A stretch of DNA of 64,000 nt from Portunus trituberculatus. Its lineage: Eukaryota; Arthropoda; Malacostraca; Decapoda; Portunidae. The notes beneath the pieces are model-generated. The model was not told the origin of the DNA and did no database searches. It worked only from the letters and a program-made list of their open reading frames with translations. Every line of letters starts with the position of its first letter. Position 1 is the first letter of the stretch. Both the position numbers and the translations under genes were made by a program. Below are positions 25,840-49,100 of the stretch, in pieces. Where the stretch lies: contig NC_059268.1 of assembly GCF_017591435.1 (NCBI RefSeq), forward strand, positions 8,610,184-8,674,183, given 5' to 3'.

Positions 25840-27210
25840 TTGCTGAGTTGGAAGATTCGGTGACAAATTACTGCCAACTTTCAGACCAAGACAACGCAGG
25901 GAGCTGGAAGAGTTGGAGAGATAAGCGGTTATATGAGTGTCGCGATGGATGAGATGGGTGGGGAAATGTTTTGTACCGATCCCTCAGGAACCTGAAACGC
26001 GCCTGTCACGTCCCTCTGCAATACTCGCCTTTAGGAGGAGTGATGAGCTCAGTGGTAGAAAGTGGTGGTGGTGCAGATAACCCTCCCGTTTTCCCAACTA
26101 AGGGAGGGTGTATTGAGGGAGGATGGAGATGTGCTAAAGTTCAAAGGTTTTCAGAAGATTCTAATATTCGTTGTAATATTTTGTTGCTGGCTTTTTTTTT
26201 TTTTTTTCTCACGTTGTAGCCAATTAAGTTTAAAGTTTTCCTTCTTTGATAAAAAAAAATCTCAAGTGCAAGTTAACAATGTATGACTCTTCATATGGTG
26301 GCATGGTATATATGGTACACATATGGTGAATGGGTGCATCTGTCACGAGGGGTGTTATTAACAACTCTCGCATGATGTCAGTTCTGCTCGTGCCATTTCA
26401 TATTTTTTTTCCATGGTGCAGCGAGTGGCGTGTCCTTGAGCGATTGTGGGATGGCGGACAGGGAGCAGCGGTGCGGGAAGCTAAACCCACACGAAGGGGG
26501 AAAGTAACAGGGAAAAAATGTATGGTCTGGTCTGAGCAATATGAAAACTTTTTTTTCTTTATTTAGGTAAAAGTTTTAATTTGAAATGGGACAACGCAAT
26601 CCTTTGTGGCATTATAACGGCTACTGTGTGATAACTGATTGACAATGGAGGGCAGCGAGACAACACACAGACAGTAGGACAGGAGGTAAACATAATCCAC
26701 TCAAATGGAACGGAACATTGAACAACAATAAGTCACAACCTCTTCGTACATATACGCGCACCAGTTACTGTAGGCAACAGCATCATGAGTATTACCGTGA
26801 AAAACAATGGGCACGAGCAGGGAGGAATATTAGGGTGGCTGCTTGAATGGCACAACGAGAAAAAGTGACGCTGACGCTAATTTAATCATACCAAATGAGG
26901 CACGCTGGGGCCATCCACGTCACTGTTCACGAGGCGGTGGTAAGGTTTAAGGACGGGAAGAGCGGCGAGAGGAGGCGGCGGAATGAGAGAGGGTGACGGC
27001 GAAGTAGTGGGTTGAAGGTGTAATTACGGGTGGGCGGTGCGGCGCCTCTGCAGCGGCCTGTCCTGGTGTAAGCGTGCAGCTGCGGTGGCGGTGGTCGGGT
27101 TATAGTGAGGTGTAGCCATCTTTTTGGTACTTTGCGTGAGGCGATGGTGATGGCCCAGGAAAGGATACTCTTCTGTTAGGGTCGTGATAGAACGAAAGGC
27201 TGCGTTCGTG

Positions 27211-27215
<5 letters not shown>
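25837..27215. other. Unannotated sequence, GC rising at the right
   Basis: About 1.4 kb. The right part (26900-27100) is G-rich (GGCGG, GGTGG runs). No supported gene. Confidence 0.5.

Positions 27216-27284
<69 letters not shown>
27216..27284. repeat. (GA)n microsatellite
   Basis: About 69 bp of GA units. Confidence 0.97.
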
Positions 27285-27288
<4 letters not shown>

Positions 27289-27595
27289 GAAGGATGTATT
27301 CAGAGGTGAGGAGAGTGGAAGATAACGGGACCAGGTGGAGTGGAAGGAAGAATATGAGAGATAGACAAAAAGTGGAACAGAGAGTGAAAGCAGGTTGGAA
27401 TACTTGAACTTAACTTAGCAGAGTGGAGCTAAGTAACTGAAAACAAAATTATTAAAACTTTAATCCTGGTTTTTAATAGTGTGCTCATTCATTTGTGATA
27501 TAAAAGTAATACAATGCGAAATGGAATGTTTTGTAAAAAAGTTGAGCTGTTCCTCGTAAAAAAATAGAGAGGATTTCTGATGAACTATTTCTATA

Positions 27596-27702
<107 letters not shown>

Positions 27703-28107
27703 TGTTTTTAACCTTCGTGTGTTTTTTGCTATCTTCGTTTTTTTTCTCTCAGCGTAGCATTGCATTTTCATTATTTTTCATTATTTCTATCCTTTTATTT
27801 TATTTTATTTTTAGTTTGTGTGGACTTGTTTGTATTCTTCTGTATTTTTGTTTCCTGCTTTTGTCTTTCACTATTATTTGGTTTATTTATTGATGCTGAA
27901 TATTTCTCTCTTATCTTTCAGCGCAGTACGTATATTTATTTATTTTGTTTTATTTTGTATTTTTGTTTCTGGTCCGGCCGTGAATTTTCTTTCATTCTGT
28001 GTTTGAATTTTTGTTGTTGTTCTTATTCCATTGTTATTTTTGCTTGTATTGGTTGCGCATGTGTTCTTTTTGTTTTGTTTCCTAATCTGCATACTTTTTT
28101 TTTTGCT

Positions 28108-28113
<6 letters not shown>

Positions 28114-28166
<53 letters not shown>
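28114..28166. repeat. (GT)n microsatellite
   Basis: About 53 bp, in a T-rich region (27700-28110). Confidence 0.96.
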
Positions 28167-28168
<2 letters not shown>

Positions 28169-28179
28169 TGTTTGTGTGT

Positions 28180-29040
28180 GCACTTTATATAATGTAGCAG
28201 TTTCCCAAGGACTTCAAAAGGTTGGACCACAAACAGCAAAGAAGCCACATGACAACTTCTGAAAACAGTTCCCCTGACAAAGTTGTATCATGAAACCACA
28301 AACATGAAACAGTTTTCAAGAAGTGCCCAAATCCACTTGAGCTCTCGGCGGGCCCCAAATTTCTCTATGGATGTTTTTTTTCCTTTTCTTTTTCTCTCTA
28401 ACACTTCTTATGCTTATACTAATCAAGGAAAATAAAGGGGAACTGAATATATTCACTGGGTTATTCATATTTCTATAGAGCGGATCGACGGTGTGCTGGC
28501 AGATATTGATAATCTAATTGTGATCATGAATATTCGATAGCTAATTACATATAGTGAAATCAGAGACATTGTTGTTTGAGGTGGTAATAATGGTGTACAT
28601 AAATACCTCTTCAGCTGATTACAAGAAAAAAAATGCACTGTGAGTATTACAGAATAGATCAGTGTGATGGTGCCTCAAGCTTCGCTCCTTCGTGCTGTTT
28701 AATAACTGTGTAATTTTGAAATAATTAACTTCCCCCACTGGAAAATAGTAATTAGATAGTTAAACATGAGGTATTCGTTTGAGGACATCCATGTGATTCA
28801 ACCCTCATCAGCACTTCCATAAATCAGTGATTGGGTCAGGCGAATCAAAGGATGTGCCGTAGGTTACATATCATCCATAAGAAACTACACTATAGATAAG
28901 CGGAGAAATCAGCCCCATGTGCCAAATTAACCATCATTTAATCATCATTTAATCATCAGAAACCTTTCGAGTTCCCCTCACCGGAAGGAATCAACACATA
29001 ATTTTACCGAGCTTGAATGTGCGTGGCAATAGCGTGTGTG
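28180..29040. other. Unannotated unique sequence
   Basis: It contains three 11-12-bp ATCATTTAA units near 28931-28955. No gene recognised. Confidence 0.5.
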
Positions 29041-29042
29041 TG

Positions 29043-29138
29043 TAATTCACCTCGGTCGCCTACTGGTCACACAGCCAGTCTTCCCCATTACGGAGCGAGC
29101 TCAGAGCTCATAGACCGATCTTCGGGTAGGACTGAGAC
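29043..29138 (-). mobile_element. SINE family A, 3' fragment
   Basis: The last 96 bp of SINE A (CAGTCCTACCCGAAGATCGG through GGTGAATTA on the minus strand) lie between short GT runs on both sides. The head and upper body are absent, consistent with 5' truncation. Confidence 0.9.
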
Positions 29139-29139
29139 T

Positions 29140-29877
<738 letters not shown>

Positions 29878-30057
29878 CACGCAACAAACAAAAAACAAAT
29901 AATTTTTCCCTATCCTGCCTATCACAAAAAAATGGATGATGTTGTTGTTGTTGTTGATATTGATGTTATTGTCGTCGTAAATGTCCTATACGTTCTTTAG
30001 AATCTGTAGTACAGCTCCATTTGTTTCATTATTGCTATTATCATTATGTTAGTCTCA

Positions 30058-30060
<3 letters not shown>

Positions 30061-30124
<64 letters not shown>
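30061..30124. repeat. (ATT)n microsatellite
   Basis: About 64 bp of ATT units; a short TTG run precedes it at 29940-29956. Confidence 0.97.
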
Positions 30125-30299
30125 GTTGTAAAGGAATATGAATAGCTTTTATATGATATTTCTATCATCATTTTACTGTGCCATTTATTTATTTATTGCT
30201 GACAGTTTGATTGACTTACAAATTTTCATGTATAACAAAGTAATCTGACGTGTTTGTGTATATGTATTTCATGATTCAGTTTTTGTTCATACCGGATGT

Positions 30300-30305
<6 letters not shown>

Positions 30306-30391
<86 letters not shown>
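30306..30391. repeat. (GT)n microsatellite
   Basis: About 86 bp of GT units. Confidence 0.97.
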
Positions 30392-30393
<2 letters not shown>

Positions 30394-30447
30394 AAAGTTA
30401 ATATAAATGTGTCCATGTTTTCTATATTTCGCCTGACCTAATAATCA

Positions 30448-31143
<696 letters not shown>

Positions 31144-31233
<90 letters not shown>
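31144..31233. repeat. (GA)n microsatellite
   Basis: About 90 bp of GA units. Confidence 0.97.
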
Positions 31234-32263
<1,030 letters not shown>

Positions 32264-32569
32264 TTTCACACATGCATGAGGCACGTTTTTATGGTTATTG
32301 GGGTAGGGAATGAATAAATTGACAAGGTGAGGTGAGGGAGTGAGGCGTTATGGAGGAGAATCGCCCTCCTGGCACTGCGTAAAGCTGACATTACTGCTGC
32401 CCTTCCCGGTGTTTGTTTATTTATTTTCGTATTTATATTTTTGATGTGTCATTTTTAGCAAAGCTCAGTTTCCTGCTGACGGTGGTTATTCCCTCATCCG
32501 GCAAAAATAGGTCAGTGCAGTATGAGGAGCTTGGAACTATGCGAGTAGTGGCTTCTGGTAAACTCTGAT

Positions 32570-32626
32570 AAAAAAAAAAAAAAAAAAACAATTACCACAA
32601 CGACAGGAAGATAGTTACACTTTATT
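32570..32626 (-). terminator. Possible minus-strand polyadenylation region
   Basis: On the minus strand AATAAA (complement of 32621-32626) is followed within 50 bp by GTTGTGG and a T19 run (32570-32588), resembling a poly(A) signal with a downstream GU/U-rich element. Open minus-strand frames lie upstream (32622-32967) but no domain is recognised. It could equally be the A-rich tail of a plus-strand retroelement. Confidence 0.25.
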
Positions 32627-34060
<1,434 letters not shown>

Positions 34061-34154
34061 CTTTAAAACCAATAAAGCTTCCACGTACAGATTTCCAAAC
34101 GTACAAATAAGTTGCGGATGATCAAGGCATTTATTTTTTCCCTCGTTTATAAAA

Positions 34155-34278
<124 letters not shown>

Positions 34279-34410
34279 TGAACGAGTCGTATCTTGTATA
34301 CTACACTAAAGTTTGAGAGGGAAGTGAGCGAGATTACTATTTTATTTATTTATTTTATTTTATTCTTGTAACTCGTCTTTTTCTTTGTTCTGTTTGATTG
34401 ATGGTGAAGT

Positions 34411-34414
<4 letters not shown>

Positions 34415-34490
<76 letters not shown>
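34415..34490. repeat. (CT)n microsatellite
   Basis: About 76 bp, inverted relative to the GA tract about 140 bp upstream. Confidence 0.97.
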
Positions 34491-34492
<2 letters not shown>

Positions 34493-34774
34493 CTCTTGTT
34501 CCATATTCAGATTCGAGAACGTTTGACTGGCATAGCTAAAGGAATATTCCCAGCGAGGTAGCGTGTGGCAGTTCCAGAGGTGTGGTGGCAGGTGGCAGGT
34601 GGCAGGGGTCTCCTTCTTGTGGTGCCATAGTGCAGGAGTGGAAAGAAAAAGGAGAATGAGTCTGAGAATAGAAAGACTCATAAGACAGGGTGGAATGGGC
34701 GGCTACGGAGGCGTGTCGAGATGAAAGGTATGGTCATGCAATGTGTGTTACATCGAAGCACGCACGCTAATCTG

Positions 34775-34777
<3 letters not shown>

Positions 34778-34853
<76 letters not shown>
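34778..34853. repeat. (GA)n microsatellite
   Basis: About 76 bp of GA units. Confidence 0.97.
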
Positions 34854-34857
<4 letters not shown>

Positions 34858-35900
34858 CTGAACACAATACTCTCAATAAATAAAGAATGTCAGTAAAATA
34901 ACATTGATGGTGTACAGTTGTTTACAGAAAGTGAAGGGTCCTATGCAGTGTCACTTTTTTTGTGGATACCTGCTGGCATTTTAAGTGGAATTATGGTCTT
35001 TCAGTAATCGCTTACAAGTGCTTCCTGTTACATTTTTTTTTTTAAACCATGGCAGGCGAAAAGGAATGAAAAAAGAGAAAAGAAATGATAAAATCGGAAG
35101 AATAATCAAATGGTTATATACGAGTTCAGAACAACTATCAAATTATCTTTCCTGGATCTTTAGTGGAATAGATCACACCATCATCTCTGAGGCTGTGTGT
35201 TTATAACGGGCAGCTTGTTACCTCACTATATATTTTCCTTCATAACTATTCTTTGCTCTTTGCTTCCGCTTGAATGGTCGGCTGCTTCATAAGGAATCGG
35301 AATTACTGATCAATAAACAACAAACTTACTCTATCTCTCTAACATTTTTTTTTCGTTATTTCTTCTATATTGCGAGTAGGAGTATTTTTCTTTCTGGCTG
35401 GAAATGTTTACTAATACACCACAAGGAGCGAGGATAGCGTAATATCTATTGATCTAAATACTTTGAAGGACGTAAAATCTTTGTATTATATGGTTTTCTA
35501 TGATTCAATAAGGGATGGAAATATTTGGAGCACATCACGCACATGTACTGTTTATATTGTATACAACAATGAATCGATCTCAACTCCCAATGGCCTCTAT
35601 CTGTGTAGTTCACCTGTTTCACGCTGTTTCTGGTAGCACACCTGTGGAGATTACCTGTCAGACCAATGATACAGGTGGTGCGAGGAGGCGGAGGGTCAGA
35701 GAATGGCTAGCCAGCGAGCCAATGCGCAAAGGTGTTGTAGGAATGGCGTTGGTGTATATATCAGACAGAGGGGGAAAAAGAAGGAAGGAAGAAACCAAGA
35801 TAGGAAGGTAAGGAAGGAGGAGAAGAAGAGAAGAAAGAAGAAAAGTAGAATGAAAGGGAGGGGAAAATCAAGGATAGGAGGAACATTGTGATTAGTGGTT
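34854..35900. other. Unannotated unique sequence
   Basis: About 1 kb, purine-rich at the right edge (35770-35880). No supported gene. Confidence 0.5.
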
Positions 35901-35901
35901 G

Positions 35902-37416
<1,515 letters not shown>

Positions 37417-37627
37417 TTAACCACTTCAGTACCATGACACGTTTCCATATTCATTCTGTTTACTATTTGGTGATTTGATACAGCTTCAGGAACTTACGTG
37501 GGGATTGAAATAGTGAAGATTCAGACCATTAATTTTTTATTTTCGTAGACCTTTCCTAATGTTAATAAAATTGTCAAATCATACCCAAACTCATGGTAGA
37601 AATGCGTCACAGTACTGAAGGAGTTAA
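37417..37627. mobile_element. TTAA-flanked MITE, copy 3 (piggyBac-like)
   Basis: Intact TTAA at both ends (37417-37420 and 37624-37627). The ends CCACTTCAGTACCATGACAC and the complement of TGCGTCACAGTACTGAAGG form an imperfect inverted repeat. The body matches the other two copies along its length. Confidence 0.87.
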
Positions 37628-38090
37628 TCATTATGAGCTTGTACTTATTGTCCTCTCATTGTTATGATATTCAGAAATTCTCTTGGTGATGTTAAAGATT
37701 CAGAAGGAAGTAGAGTATCAGGATTGGTCCGTGGTTCCAATGAGGCATAAAAGTAACACATAAGAGATATATGGAGAGTCCGAAAAAGAAAAAATGGCCT
37801 ATCCTTCCAGACGTAGATGCGTGGACCTCTCAAGGGAGCTGGGCTGCAACTGACAGTGTATGCGTCGCGGCATTGCAATCCTGTAAAGTGTGATACATGG
37901 CCTAATAACATCTATTCACTTCCCATTCGCATATCATCTTAAAGGTATTCATGTATGCATTGTGTTTATTCGGCATTATATTGTGGAAATGTGAATTGAA
38001 ACACCTTTAGCAAATGAGATACACATAGTAAATAACGTACATATATGGTAAGTGGAGTAAATGGTAGACCATTACCGTCCTATACGTGTG
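37628..38090. other. Unannotated unique sequence
   Basis: No supported feature. Confidence 0.5.
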
Positions 38091-38097
38091 TGTGTGT

Positions 38098-38349
38098 TTC
38101 ACTGTTTGATCTGCTGCAGTCTCTGACGAGACAGCCAGACGTTACCCTACGGAACGAGCTCAGAGCTCATTATTTCCGATCTTCGGGTAGGCCTGAGACC
38201 AGGCACACACCACACACCGGGACAACAAGGTCACAACTCGATTTACATCCCGTACCTACTCACTGCTAGGTGAACAGGGGTTACACGTGAAGGAGACACA
38301 CCCGGTTCTCTGGCTTGTGAAGCCAGCGCTCTAACCACTGAGCTACCGG

Positions 38350-38351
<2 letters not shown>
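38098..38351 (-). mobile_element. SINE family B, internally deleted
   Basis: Matches the 20.6 kb SINE B from the TAGCTCAGTGG head to the AGTGAAA end, but about 36 bp covering the B box are missing: ACACCC is joined directly to GGTTCTCTGG. The break lies in a short shared ACCCGG-like sequence. Without the B box it should not be transcribed by RNA polymerase III. GT lies on both sides. Confidence 0.9.
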
Positions 38352-38395
<44 letters not shown>

Positions 38396-38437
38396 GTGGG
38401 TTGGTTACGCGCGCGCGCGCGCGCGCTCACACACGCG
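38352..38437. repeat. (GT)n-(GGGT)n-(CG)n tract
   Basis: GT units, then GGGTGGGTG, then CGCGCGCGCGCGCGCGCG at 38409-38426. The CG run is unusual in an otherwise CG-poor microsatellite landscape and has Z-DNA potential. Confidence 0.93.
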
Positions 38438-39947
38438 TGTGAAAAAAAAGTGTCATTGCAAGCCCATATCCAGTTACTTTGGATGCAGTGTTTCACGATT
38501 CCCATAAGTCTCTTCCGCTCTTGTCATGTTACCATTGAGTTAATTGGTAGAGAAATCAGATATCCTGGCATCACACTCCATGATCATGAGGAATACCTTG
38601 AAAACCTCCATGAAATAAATTTATTCAATTATAGCAACTATACTCAGCGTTCTTTGTTGAAAAGTGAATCGAGCTTCTGAAGCGCTATACAAACTAGCAC
38701 TATTTACAAATTTGATACGGTTATGGCGCGACAGACAATGAATACCACCTGGCGAAGCGTTATGAGTGACGGACAGGTACTATCAATGTTGTCATGTCAG
38801 CAGGGATGCGTCACAGGAGTGTTTACTGCTACTATGAGCCAAGACATCTACAGGAATACTTTGTTTCCAAAGCATTAGCATGAAATATTGAAAGTGAACT
38901 GAGGCAGGGGAGCAGTAGGGAGTAGGGACGTGCAAAAATAAATTATTAAGAGAGTGAGCGGAAATGGATGTTTTTGGGAGAGAATGAGGGAGGGAAGGGG
39001 ATGGGTGTTTGCGGTGGACGCTCGGCTGAGCTGAGTGCACAGGAAGTGAACAACAGGCTCATGGCTGTGATGGAAAAATGTATTTAGTTTTACATTTCAG
39101 CACTAGGACTTACTTTTTTCTGGTCTTTATATATTCGTCTGCCTGTGCGCGTGTTCGTTTGTCTCTCCGTCCGCCTGTCTGTTCGTCTGTCCGTCTCTAC
39201 ATCTTTTAGCGATGTCATTCTGTCAGTCCGTAAAGCGACACTTGCCACTAATAACACCACGCTCGCATCCACCTCCCGCGACGACCACCACTTCACCAGG
39301 CGAGCGTAAAATGCTATTTAATTTTTGGCGTGAAGCACATGGACTTGATGAATGTGATGCCTCGGTGTACACGTAAATTAGTGTTATCATCAGTTCAGGA
39401 AACTTTTGCTCCTTGAAAATTACACAGGGCTAAGCTGACCTGAAGTACATTGCATGACAGAAAACAAATCACTTGAAAAATAATAACAATGCTTCTCAAC
39501 TACTAAATTAAATGTTAGTGTTCGTAATTGCGTGGTTAATGGAAAACTGTCTTGGCAATTTGAGTCTTTTTGTAGAAAGCATTTTATATCTTGAAAAACA
39601 TAGAAAACATATGCTGCAATTTGAGTCTTTTTGTAGATAGCATTATATATCTTGAAAATCATAGAAAACATATGCTGAGGGAGGCGGCAGAGTAGGAGAT
39701 AGACAGACGTACATACGGCGCTGCGTTACGAAGCATGTAAACAACAGACGGAGATGAAATGGACAGGAAAGAAACTGGAGAAGATTTGTATGTGGTGCCA
39801 CGTCCAAACCCTAGGAAAACAGGGACGATAATGAAGAACAGGAGACGAATCACAAGAAAAGAAAAAGCAGAAGAAAAAAAAGAAAAGAAAAAGAAAAGGA
39901 GAAAAAGAAAAGGGAAAAGGATGAAAGGATAAGAAGAGGAAAAGGAG

Positions 39948-39950
<3 letters not shown>
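38438..39950. other. Unannotated unique sequence
   Basis: About 1.5 kb with one 61-bp tandem duplication listed separately. A small TCTGTCCGTC-type patch lies at 39140-39200. No gene recognised. Confidence 0.5.
39555..39676. repeat. 61-bp tandem duplication
   Basis: Two units (39555-39615, 39616-39676), each GCAATTTGAGTCTTTTTGTA through ACATAGAAAACATATGCT-like, differ at about five bases. Confidence 0.92.
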
Positions 39951-39951
<1 letters not shown>

Positions 39952-39994
<43 letters not shown>

Positions 39995-40070
39995 GAAGAA
40001 GAAGAAGAAGAAGAAGAAGAAGAAGAAGAAGAAGAAGAAGAAGAAGAAGAAGAAGAAGAAAAGAAGAAGA
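39952..40070. repeat. (GCA)n-(GAA)n trinucleotide array
   Basis: GCA units (39952-39988) change to GAA/AAG (39989-40070). The long purine tract extends leftward to about 39860 as an A/G-only sequence. Confidence 0.95.
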
Positions 40071-40181
40071 AGGAAAACAAGAAGAATGTGAATAGATCCC
40101 TTGTTGCGTCTATCTGTGCTTGACCAATACAGAGATTAGGATTTTTGTTATTCTTTTTAAAGAAAAAATATCAATTGACTG

Positions 40182-40541
<360 letters not shown>

Positions 40542-40542
<1 letters not shown>

Positions 40543-41138
40543 GCTTTCACGCTCGTCCGCTTCCATATCGATAGTTGGCAGTCTTTTGTGTGATTTTGCC
40601 TATTTTACTTTTATATTTTCGTCCGTTTGTTCTTGTATGCGTTTGGTGTTTTATTTCTAATCCATTTCCCTTCAAAGTGGATACAAATCAATCGACTAAT
40701 GAGAGTGAAGGGAACGGAATTTGGGTTGTGTGTTGTGTGTGATGTTTTCTTCTATTGGTGAATGTGTGGCTTTTTATGGTTCCGTTAGTTATGTATTGTG
40801 GCCATCTGGTGTTAGGGTGGAGTAGCAACACGACTTAAAAGAATAGAAAATGGGTAATATGGAGTTGGCTTATCGGGGTAATTTCTCCTGTGAAGCTCCC
40901 ATCTCCCCACAGTTTGCAGAACGTACGAGTGTTTAACTTCTGGCACTGATGGCCCACAATTCGTCGGGGTAACATTTCAGTAACGATTTTCCTTTTATCG
41001 TATCACACATTCCCCTTGTAGAAAGTACCCTGAAGTGACACAGCATTTATTATTTCCATGCTTCGATATATTCTCTTTTCCCCCTCGCTCGTCCCACTCG
41101 GTGTCTGAACACGTAACTCTTTTTCGCTTTCCTTTTCA

Positions 41139-41147
<9 letters not shown>
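40542..41147. other. Unannotated unique sequence
   Basis: No supported feature. Confidence 0.5.

Positions 41148-41210
<63 letters not shown>
41148..41210. repeat. (TC)n microsatellite
   Basis: About 63 bp of TC units. Confidence 0.97.
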
Positions 41211-43008
<1,798 letters not shown>

Positions 43009-43240
43009 AGCAAAATATTGTGTGAATTTGTTTAAAAATTGTGTTCGGGAAATGGTTATTTAAGTGACTGCAGTTGCAATATGCAGGTTTTGTGGTGGGC
43101 AGTGGCGGTTTTCAGTGCCTTCCTGTCTGTTGTCAGTCATGAATTCGTAGCGTGATGACGAGGAGTGTTTGGAGATGGTTTTGTTGGTTGCTATAGTGGC
43201 GAAGTTTTCCAAAAGTTTGTGTGTCCTCCTTCCTCCCGCG

Positions 43241-45610
<2,370 letters not shown>

Positions 45611-45885
45611 GTATATGCATTTTGAACAACATAAGCCTGTCGATGATGGATACACTTGTTACTGATGGTACTGATGGTGGAAGTGGTGGTGGTGGTAGCA
45701 GTAGTAAAATTCGGTAATTCACTTCTTAAAAGCTAACACATCACTCCCTCTGGCTATTCTTTTTCACATCACCAAGGAGTGGAACAATTGCCCACCGCCT
45801 ATTCGTCTCTTTTACTAGATCCTCATTAACTAAGATGCTCAGAAGAATAGCAATGCATTATGTGAAGCCATTAAGCTATCTCAGG

Positions 45886-45888
<3 letters not shown>

Positions 45889-45974
<86 letters not shown>
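45889..45974. repeat. (GT)n microsatellite
   Basis: About 86 bp of GT units. Confidence 0.97.
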
Positions 45975-45976
<2 letters not shown>

Positions 45977-46092
45977 AAAGTTTACCGGAGCCAGGATACC
46001 AGAGGGCGATCGGGGAAGTTGATACGGAGGACTTTGATAGAGAAAAGAAATCTAGAATGGGCGAAGTACTTGATTGGGAAAGGAAGTGATGG

Positions 46093-46098
<6 letters not shown>

Positions 46099-46179
<81 letters not shown>
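46099..46179. repeat. (GA)n microsatellite
   Basis: About 81 bp of GA units. Confidence 0.97.
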
Positions 46180-46184
<5 letters not shown>

Positions 46185-49100
46185 GGAATGAATGAAAATG
46201 TAAGCAGTGTACGTGAAAAAAATAAGAACAAAGAAAAAATGACGAAACTACAAGAAATTAGTAGGCCTATGCGTGGGCGGCCCTGTACAAGACCTACCTA
46301 CCTGTATCCACCTGTCATCCCAACCTGCTCATTTATATAATTCAAATCTCTGCTTATTTGGTAGTGACAACTTGATTACCTCTTCTGAAAACCAATTTAT
46401 TTTTATCTCCTTTTAAAATCTTACTTTATATAGCTTCTACTCATTATGTGTGAGTCTATCGTTGTTATTGACTACTCTAAAGATTTTTTTGTTTGTCACT
46501 CTTAGTATATTCATTTTGCCGGTGAAGTACCTCTATTAGATCCTCTCAGTAACATTAGTCTCCTGTTAAAGGGAGTTTTTTTCAATGATGAATGTTGATG
46601 TTTGAGTAATAGGGCCTTTCTGTATAATTTTTAATTGTTGTTTTCCTCCCGATTGGTGCTAAGAGATTTATGCCTTGGATAGAATCACGTAAACCAAGTC
46701 AGCTGACGGCCAACATTAAGGGAACGTCTCATGTGCCTTGAAATATGAGAGGAGTGCTTTTACAGTGCATCTTATAACATATCTTGCATTCTTTACTTCC
46801 CAGACAAACGACATTCTTCAGACTCCGTGATATTATCTCGTCTGCTTCTACGTCTTGCCTTGTGGACATGGCTTTGCTGTGGGATTTGACTTTTACTGTT
46901 GTGGTGCTTTAAATTGTATAATCCGGATACTCACGAAACGTGGTTTCATTGGAATAGACTGTATTGACTGCCTGGTATAAAGTGTCTTACAGTCATTGCC
47001 TATTTAAGATACGAGTTCAAATACTCTGCAGGTTCAGTTACCACCATCAATATTTCATGGCTGGGCGGGATCAGGGGAAAATACTGAAATCCGATAACTA
47101 GTTTGTGTTGATATTTTCTTAACATGTTATGTGTTGCTAGAATTTTGTGCCTCATAGACATTAACCTTTTATATCGTATGGACATTAACCTTTTATATCG
47201 TATGACTCCACAGTAGAGTCTGAGATCAGTGCATTTATTCGTACGCTGAGTGATGAGTTGAAATAACATTGCAGTGAATGCCACAAAAATAAATATGTAT
47301 GTTGTAATGGGCGCGGGAAGTCCATATAATGCTCGTTACACTTTCTTTTTGAAGGGGTGGGATTATTACGTTGAGGGTTCCTGAATAAAATGAGTATTCT
47401 AGTGTATTAGGTGAGCTTTGCTTTATCGGGTTCTATTTTTGATTACACAGACAGGATTTCTGTTGCTAATCCCATCATTGAGATCGCAAGAATATCGCAT
47501 TTAGCTTGTATGCCTAAATAACGTAGTGATATAGTCATGTCTTTGAATGTATACGGTTTATGTAAAGCGGATTTATACACTTTGATTCGCATATGTACAG
47601 GAAAGCAATGCATGATCTACTGTAGTCGAAGGAATGGCGGTCGTGCTGGCGGCTCAATTGTCTGTATGTCTGTTTGCCGGGACTATCTAGTGTTATCCCT
47701 GTCAGTAATGTTAAGTAAAGGTGGATACTGCATCAAAGCAAAGCGTGTCCTTCCGACACTAATTTCATGGATCTTTTCATGAGTCTTGACTTTCAAGTTC
47801 GGATCAGAGATGTCTCTTTAGATCAGATTTCTTTCAGATTGGTCATTTACCTCATACGAGCTGCGCAGTTCCAAGTTTAAGAGTAGTTTCCTTCGTGATG
47901 AAAAATTCGTCTTTTCTTCTTAAGAGTTACCGTATTTTCTTATATTTCGAGACTATTGATAAAAGTCAGTAATGTTGTCTCCCATTTTACTCCTGTTTAA
48001 TATCAGGTTGGTTACTTACTCTTTACTTGTGAACAAAATATTTGAGGACTCTAACATAAATAGCTCGCCTCTCTCCTGCGTTCTATACTTTTCAATTAAA
48101 TTTAAAATTCAAGATAGCTGTCGTGTGTATGTATAAGTAATGGGTGTTTATCGTTTTTATGCCTCTGACCATGATTCTTTAATTTTCCAACATTGTGTGT
48201 GGTCTTGATAGTTATTATCAGGCCATATGTACATATTGTTAGTCTGTCTCCTTTTTCTTCCCGGCTATGTAAAGTAGTGACTCAACTTTCTTCTACTGAA
48301 ATCTCCACTATCAGGTTTCATCACCTGCTGCTTTGCTTATCTTACTGACAAACAGACTTTCATCTTTCCTATCATGTAAGATCAAGAGCAGATGGTGCAG
48401 CAGCCTTTCCGTATTCCTGATCATCTTAAAGATACGCCCAACATTCTTGTCCGTTCCTAAATTTTAACTTTTTAGTTTATTTTGATAAACTTTTCTCCGT
48501 CGGGATCCTCTGATGATAATCTTAATTTTTTCCTGTCGCTCCATTGCCAACTCGGAACACGTGAAAGCAGAGGTGCATGCCTCTATGCTTCTGATAAAGG
48601 GGATGGTTGTGTGAGGCTGCTCTATTTTGATTTTTTCCTGGAATGACTATTGGTTCCGTGTCAGAGAGTCATCTCTCTGTTCACAGCGCATAACAGAGGT
48701 AATTGTCTCATGGAAACATGGAAGCATTGACACATTCCACGCAATTATTATGATCCTAAAGCTCGTGAGTCCTGTCGAACTCAACTTGCTCTGGAGCTGT
48801 CGATGGCAGAGAGGCAGCTCACTGGCCACCAGGAACTCACTTCAAAATACTTTTTTCTTTTTTGTGTGAAACTAATTTGTCTTGCGTTTCAAATTATCTT
48901 TCTTTATTTTTTTTTTTTGTTTATAAATAAATGTCAGTAACCTTTTCTGTTCTGAATAATTCCTACATATCCTCTTTTGCTGTACGTTCTTGAAAGGGAA
49001 AGTATTAAATTTATCGTAATGGTTTAACAAAAGTTACTCTGAACCACCTTAGTCTATTTTCGTCCTTTTTAACTCAAGCCATCACTGTTCGTATGAATTT

